DNA from: Oscillospiraceae bacterium
GTDB taxonomy: Bacteria > Bacillota_A > Clostridia > Oscillospirales > Ruminococcaceae
Direction: 5' to 3'
Length of the DNA stretch: 10,693 nucleotides
NCBI GenBank assembly: GCA_017523995.1
Contig: JAFWUX010000121.1
Coordinates: forward strand, 1 to 10,693
A program made the position numbers and the translations under genes. The notes under the pieces are model-generated. The model was not told the DNA's origin, did not search any database, and saw nothing but the letters and a program-made list of their open reading frames with translations. Every line of letters begins with the position of its first letter. Position 1 is the first letter of the stretch. Below, in pieces: positions 5,914 through 10,693 of this stretch.

Positions 5914-8900
5914 CAAACGGAGCAAATTCATTCCACCTTCGGCTAAGGGAAGAATTGGAAAACTACATCAAATCGCAGTATCTTGGAAAGTCAACGCTGC
6001 TGCTGTCTGCACTGTCACAGAAACTGAGCGAAAAGGGCGAATTATATCAGGAGCCCTATATTGAATCCTCTCCGGCATACCAGACCGTATTGAACGGTAT
6101 TCAGCAAGCTGATTTGCCGGACTGGATCAAGGACTTTTTCAAGCGACTTTCTGATGCGAAGCTGGGCGTATTTCCCTCTCCGTTTCAGCATCAGATACAG
6201 GCATTGGAAGCCGCTGTTGCAGGCAGAGATCTGTTTGTATCGACCGGTACCGGTTCCGGTAAAACAGAATGTTTTATGTGGCCGCTGCTTGCAAAACTTG
6301 CAGACGAGGCAAAGAATCAGCCGACCAGCTGGGAAAAGCGCGGTGTCCGAGTCATGATTATGTATCCGATGAATGCGCTCGTTTCCGATCAGGTGAGCCG
6401 CCTACGCCGCTTGATTGGAGATACAGAGGGGAGATTCATGGATATTTTTCATACGGTTTGCGGGAATCATATCCGCAGACCGCAATTTGGTATGTATACC
6501 GGCAGAACGCCGTATCCCGGTCGGGATTCAAAGCTATCCGAGGATAAAAAGCTGGTGAAAACACTTGCCGGAATGTGCTTTCCGAAGACAGATGCGGAGC
6601 AGGCGTTTCTGGAACGGCTGACCGCCGAGGGTAAAATACCGGCTAAGTCAGATATGCGTGCATATCTTCAAAGGCTGCAGGAAGGCTCCCATATTCCGAA
6701 TCCGGACGATGCAGAGCTGATTACACGCTTTGAGATGCAGCAGTTCTGTCCGGATATCCTCATCACAAACTATTCCATGCTGGAATATATGCTGCTGCGT
6801 CCGTATGAGCGGAAAATCTGGAACGATACAAAAGCGTGGCTGGAATCTGATCCGCAGAACAAGCTGCTGTTTGTGATTGATGAAGCGCATATGTACCGCG
6901 GTTCGTCCGGCGGTGAGGTTGCATTGCTTCTGCGTCGTCTGTTCCATAAGCTGGGCATCGGCAGAGATAAGGTTCAGTTTATTCTGACAACTGCAAGTAT
7001 GCCGAGCGGTACTGCTGAGGAGCGCAAAGCTGTTGCGCAGTTTGCGCAGGAACTGACTGCCGCAGACACATCCGCAGATTTTTGTTTTCTGACAGGAACG
7101 CGGGAATCCATGACCGGAAAGCAGAAATATGATATTCCGTTCTCGAAATTTGCCGAAGTATCGGCAGCAAAACTAGAAGGAAGTGCAGATGAACGCCTTT
7201 CCGCGCTGAATCAGTTTTGGGAAGGACTGAACGGCTCATCTGCACCATTCTCTGATTTGGATGAAGCTGCAAATTGGATGTATGGGAATCTCATACTTTA
7301 CAGACCGTTCTTTGAATTGATAGCAGCCTGTCGCGGAAATGCAAAAGCACTGCATGAACTGGCAGAAACGATCTTTCCGGATGCAGCCGCAGAAAATGCT
7401 TTGAATGCAGTCAGCATTCTGCTGGCAATCGCACCAATGGCACATGATACAAACGGTGCAATCCTCTTTCCTGCGCGTATGCATATGCTGTTCCGCGGAA
7501 TCAGGGGAATCTATGCCTGCACGAATCCGGATTGTTCTCATGCACATTCCGACGATCACATGACGCTTGGCGAGGTATTTCTTTCTGACGGCAATCTTGT
7601 CTGTCCGCATTGCGGCAGCATGGTATATGAATTGTATAATGAAAGACGCTGCGGAGCGTTATTCTATAAAGGATACATCCTGACCAAAGAAATCGAATCG
7701 CAGCCTTATGCATATTTATGGCGATATCCCGGCCAATATCTGGATGATTCATTGAAAGAGATTCATCTGTTTATTCCGGAGAATAGCTATCTTCCCAAGA
7801 AGCGGAACAGCGAGGTGAAGTTCCGTGCCTGTTATCTGAATACCAGAACAGGTTTTATCAATTTCCGTGACGATTCAGATGACAGAAAGCCGGGAATCCG
7901 AAAGCTGTACTACAGTGATTATCGCACAAAAGGCTGGCCGGAAGTCATTTCCTTTCCGACCTGCCCGCATTGCAATCATCAGCTTGCAAAAGCACAGCTT
8001 ACTTCATTCAGCACACGCGGAAATCAGTCTTTTTATAATCTGATACAAACACAGTTTCAGCTGCAGCCGCCTGTGCCGGGTAAAGATCACGAACCGGACA
8101 GACTGCCGAACGAAGGCAGAAAAGTGCTGCTGTTCTCTGACAGCAGACAGCGTGCAGCTAAGCTGGCAAGAGACATGTCAACCGCATCGGATATTACTGC
8201 GGCGCGGCAGATGTTTGTACTTGCAGTTCAGCGGATGACGCAGATGGGCAATTATTCTCTGGAAGATTTTTATGATTTTGTGTGCCAAATTGCAAAAGAG
8301 CATCATATTTCTATATTTAGTAATGATGACAGAATGCAGTTTGCAGAGCAATGTGAAACAGCCGAGAAAAACTATCAGCGCAGTATTGCCAGAGGACGGG
8401 CATATCAGCCGCGATATAAAATGACCGATGCCCCGCGTTCTATGCAGAAGTTTTTGTTGCAGCTTTTCTCCGGCGGCTATAATACCCTGTATGATTCTGC
8501 ATCCTGCTGGCTGGAGCCGATTGAAGAAAAGATGTATGATGCTGTCGATGAACTGAGTGATGCCGGTATTGAGGTGTCGGATGATGAATTCAAAGAGGTG
8601 TTCCATGCATGGCTTGCATCGGTTTGTGACGGTGAAACCGCTCTCGGTCATAAAATAAAGGATGAAGTGCGTGAAGAAATCAGACCCATGTATTACGGAT
8701 ACGGCTTGAAAGAAAACTGGGATTTCCCGCAGGTCATCAAGAATCTCATGGGATGGGAAAAAGGTTCACAGGCTGCTGATACCTGGAAACGCGTTCTGAA
8801 AGAGTATTTCCTTGATCGGTCAGAATACGATCAGAGCAAGCAGTACATCAACATTTCCCAGATTCGTCCCTGTGCTGATGCAGACCATATCTGGTATCGC

Positions 8901-10693
8901 TGTGAGTGCTGTTCGGAGATTACGCCGTATCTATTGAAAAAGCATTGCCCTTCCTGTGGGGATGGGAATGTGCATCCATTGAATGCACATGATCTTGCAG
9001 CATTGGAATTCTGGCGCAAACCGATTGAAGAAGCACAGAATGGGCAGAAAATCCATGTGATTGACACAGAAGAACATACAGCGCAGCTTTCTCATAAAGA
9101 CCAACGCGATGATCTGTGGTCCCAAACGGAAAAATACGAGCTGCGTTTTCAGGATTTTATTCAGGAAAATGAAACTCCGGTGGATATTCTGAGCAGCACA
9201 ACGACAATGGAAGTCGGTATTGATATCGGCTCTCTTGTCGCGGTTGGCTTGCGGAATATCCCGCCGATGCGTGAAAACTATCAGCAGCGTGCCGGTCGTG
9301 CCGGCAGACGCGGTGCCAGCCTCTCGACGATCATAACATTCTGCGAGGACGGTCCGCATGACACACTGTATTTCAAGAATCCTGTACCAATGTTCCGCGG
9401 CGATCCTCGCAAACCTTGGATAGATATATCCAGTGAAAAGCTGTTGTTCCGTCATCTGAGTATGGTGGTATTGCAGGAGTTTTCAGCAACACAGCAAGGC
9501 AGTCTTGACAGCATTCCCGCATATATTTTCCTTGATACGATGTTAGAACCCTTACGGGACTATCTGAACCAGTATCGGCTGCCGGAGGATGCACTGCTTC
9601 CGGCAGATGCAGCGCCGGATATGCATGCATTCAAGGACACTTTGATGCAATCCTTGCAGAAACTTTCTGAGAAAAGGAATCAGCATCCTGAACTGTTCGG
9701 TGTGCCGGAATCGGAAGATGCTGATTCGTCTGATGCAAAGACATTGCTTGATGCGCTTTATGAGGAGGGCATCATTCCGACCTATTCGTTCCCGAAAAAT
9801 GTTGTGAGCACCTACATTTCCGATTCAAACGGAAAGCTCAAATACGAAGTGGAACGCGGTTTGGATATCGCAATCAGTGAGTATGCACCGGGCAGATCTA
9901 TCGTTGTTGACAAGAAAACCTATCAGATTGGCGGCTTGTATTATCCCGGCTCTGACCGCAGAAAAGGCATGGCAGAAAGACCAGCGGAAAAGTTCGTGGA
10001 TGATCCGAACTATATGAAGAAGATTCTGAAATGCCCGAAATGTAAATGGTTCGGGCTTGCAGCGGATCACAACGATTCCTGTCCTTTCTGCGGGAATACA
10101 CAACTGGAACCCGAACTGCCGATGCTGCAGCCGTGGGGATTTGCGCCAAAGGATGCAAAGGATATTCCGGAAGCACAGCTATCGGAAGAATACTCCTATT
10201 CACTTCCTCCGGAATATTCGACATTGCCGGAGCAGGAGCAAATGGAACGGCTTGCAGGATACAGCAATGTACGGATGGCTTCACGCGAAAACCAGCGCAT
10301 TATCATGATGAACCGCGGTACGGAACAAAAAGGATTCCGTATTTGCAAAGAGTGCGGCGCTGCAATGCCGGGAGATAAAGAGGATGTTCTGAAAAACATC
10401 GGTCGCCCGTATCGCTCATGGCTAAAGCTGCCAAGATGCAAACATACAAATTGTGCGCAGGTCAACCTGGGATATGATTTTGTAACAGATATGCTTGTAT
10501 TGGAATTTGCGATTGATCCGTTAAAGATTGATCTGAGTCAAGATAATCCGTGGAAAGAACGGGCTGCACAATCCCTGGCAGAGGCGCTTCGGCTTGCTGC
10601 CTGCAAATTACTTGACATCGAATTTACGGAATTGGTCTCAGGATATCGTATCCGTTCTAATCGGGAAGCTGCATTCATTGATGTATATCTCTA
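5910..10693 (+). CDS. DruE-like giant DEAH-box helicase with DUF1998 domain (3' end cut by window)
   Basis: The frame stays open for 1594 codons to the window edge. The ATG overlaps the previous stop (ATGA), with AGAGGA upstream. Helicase motifs run in order: Q motif FQHQ (92-95), Walker A STGTGSGKTE (111-120, K118), motif Ia PMNALVSDQ (153-161), ITNYSMLEYML (285-295), DEAH (324-327), motif III TTASMP (360-365), motif IV FSDSRQRAA (742-750), motif V TTTMEVGIDIG (1097-1107) and motif VI QQRAGRAGRRG (1125-1135). Cysteine knuckles lie at 537/542/565/568, 685/688, 998/1001/1013/1016, 1375/1378/1391/1394 and 1479/1482/1510/1515. LGYDFVTDMLVLEF (1520-1533) is the DUF1998 signature. The protein should be an ATP-driven DNA or RNA translocase. 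Its length and helicase-DUF1998 fusion fit DruE of Druantia better than MrfA/YprA (about 750 residues) or the split DISARM pair DrmA/DrmB. The end of DUF1998 is missing from view. Confidence 0.92.
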   Translation, partial: MTNGANSFHLRLREELENYIKSQYLGKSTLLLSALSQKLSEKGELYQEPYIESSPAYQTVLNGIQQADLPDWIKDFFKRLSDAKLGVFPSPFQHQIQALEAAVAGRDLFVSTGTGSGKTECFMWPLLAKLADEAKNQPTSWEKRGVRVMIMYPMNALVSDQVSRLRRLIGDTEGRFMDIFHTVCGNHIRRPQFGMYTGRTPYPGRDSKLSEDKKLVKTLAGMCFPKTDAEQAFLERLTAEGKIPAKSDMRAYLQRLQEGSHIPNPDDAELITRFEMQQFCPDILITNYSMLEYMLLRPYERKIWNDTKAWLESDPQNKLLFVIDEAHMYRGSSGGEVALLLRRLFHKLGIGRDKVQFILTTASMPSGTAEERKAVAQFAQELTAADTSADFCFLTGTRESMTGKQKYDIPFSKFAEVSAAKLEGSADERLSALNQFWEGLNGSSAPFSDLDEAANWMYGNLILYRPFFELIAACRGNAKALHELAETIFPDAAAENALNAVSILLAIAPMAHDTNGAILFPARMHMLFRGIRGIYACTNPDCSHAHSDDHMTLGEVFLSDGNLVCPHCGSMVYELYNERRCGALFYKGYILTKEIESQPYAYLWRYPGQYLDDSLKEIHLFIPENSYLPKKRNSEVKFRACYLNTRTGFINFRDDSDDRKPGIRKLYYSDYRTKGWPEVISFPTCPHCNHQLAKAQLTSFSTRGNQSFYNLIQTQFQLQPPVPGKDHEPDRLPNEGRKVLLFSDSRQRAAKLARDMSTASDITAARQMFVLAVQRMTQMGNYSLEDFYDFVCQIAKEHHISIFSNDDRMQFAEQCETAEKNYQRSIARGRAYQPRYKMTDAPRSMQKFLLQLFSGGYNTLYDSASCWLEPIEEKMYDAVDELSDAGIEVSDDEFKEVFHAWLASVCDGETALGHKIKDEVREEIRPMYYGYGLKENWDFPQVIKNLMGWEKGSQAADTWKRVLKEYFLDRSEYDQSKQYINISQIRPCADADHIWYRCECCSEITPYLLKKHCPSCGDGNVHPLNAHDLAALEFWRKPIEEAQNGQKIHVIDTEEHTAQLSHKDQRDDLWSQTEKYELRFQDFIQENETPVDILSSTTTMEVGIDIGSLVAVGLRNIPPMRENYQQRAGRAGRRGASLSTIITFCEDGPHDTLYFKNPVPMFRGDPRKPWIDISSEKLLFRHLSMVVLQEFSATQQGSLDSIPAYIFLDTMLEPLRDYLNQYRLPEDALLPADAAPDMHAFKDTLMQSLQKLSEKRNQHPELFGVPESEDADSSDAKTLLDALYEEGIIPTYSFPKNVVSTYISDSNGKLKYEVERGLDIAISEYAPGRSIVVDKKTYQIGGLYYPGSDRRKGMAERPAEKFVDDPNYMKKILKCPKCKWFGLAADHNDSCPFCGNTQLEPELPMLQPWGFAPKDAKDIPEAQLSEEYSYSLPPEYSTLPEQEQMERLAGYSNVRMASRENQRIIMMNRGTEQKGFRICKECGAAMPGDKEDVLKNIGRPYRSWLKLPRCKHTNCAQVNLGYDFVTDMLVLEFAIDPLKIDLSQDNPWKERAAQSLAEALRLAACKLLDIEFTELVSGYRIRSNREAAFIDVYL

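Noticed and set aside
8931..9455. Minus-strand open frame of 174 codons
   Set aside because: It is antisense to helicase motifs V and VI, which are clearly coding on the plus strand.
5910..10693. MrfA/YprA-type mitomycin repair helicase
   Set aside because: Those are about 750 residues and usually not in such operons; this protein is at least 1594 residues with long inserts.
628..10693. Classical DISARM
   Set aside because: DISARM has helicase (DrmA) and DUF1998 (DrmB) on separate proteins, plus DrmC with phospholipase-D motifs and a methyltransferase; none of those separate genes is seen here.
1..10693. CRISPR array, tRNA, rRNA or insertion sequence
   Set aside because: No regularly spaced repeats, tRNA-like cloverleaf, rRNA segment or transposase motif was found on either strand.

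Overview
The window holds the start of a mobile-element integration module and, diverging from it, a four-gene operon that reads like an anti-phage defence cluster of the Druantia/DISARM kind. The host is probably a Gram-positive gut-type Clostridium relative (Oscillospirales or Ruminococcus-like). The grounds are strong GGGAGG-type ribosome binding sites, a near-consensus TTGAAA-17-TATAAT promoter, mid G+C codon use, and an excisionase-type protein common on elements of such bacteria. This placement is inference, not a database match.

Layout. Bases 1-266 (minus strand, cut by the window edge) encode a small helix-turn-helix excisionase-family protein. Bases 267-627 are a non-coding, AT-rich divergent region with several dyad symmetries. 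A promoter at 628-656 drives an uninterrupted plus-strand operon. Gene A (703-2271) is a 522-residue protein with an N-terminal Cys/His zinc cluster. Gene B (2264-4903) is an 879-residue protein with two coiled coils and a degenerate P-loop-like region. Gene C (4900-5913) is a 337-residue protein with no recognisable domain. Gene D (5910 to beyond the window) is a superfamily 2 DEAH-box helicase of at least 1594 residues with several zinc knuckles, running into a DUF1998 domain. All three gene junctions overlap, two of them as ATGA, so the proteins are probably made together and may form one complex.

Interpretation. A very large helicase fused to DUF1998 is the hallmark of DruE of Druantia; DISARM splits the same functions between DrmA and DrmB. 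The genes before the helicase do not include a DUF4338 protein (DruA) or a DNA methyltransferase (DruM or a DISARM methylase). I see no nuclease in the window either. The cluster may therefore be an unassigned or poorly described Druantia-like subtype: zinc-finger protein, coiled-coil/degenerate ATPase-like protein, small protein, then DruE-like helicase. It seems to be cargo next to the xis/int end of an integrative element. The helicase C-terminus and anything beyond it are not visible, so a downstream methylase or nuclease cannot be excluded.
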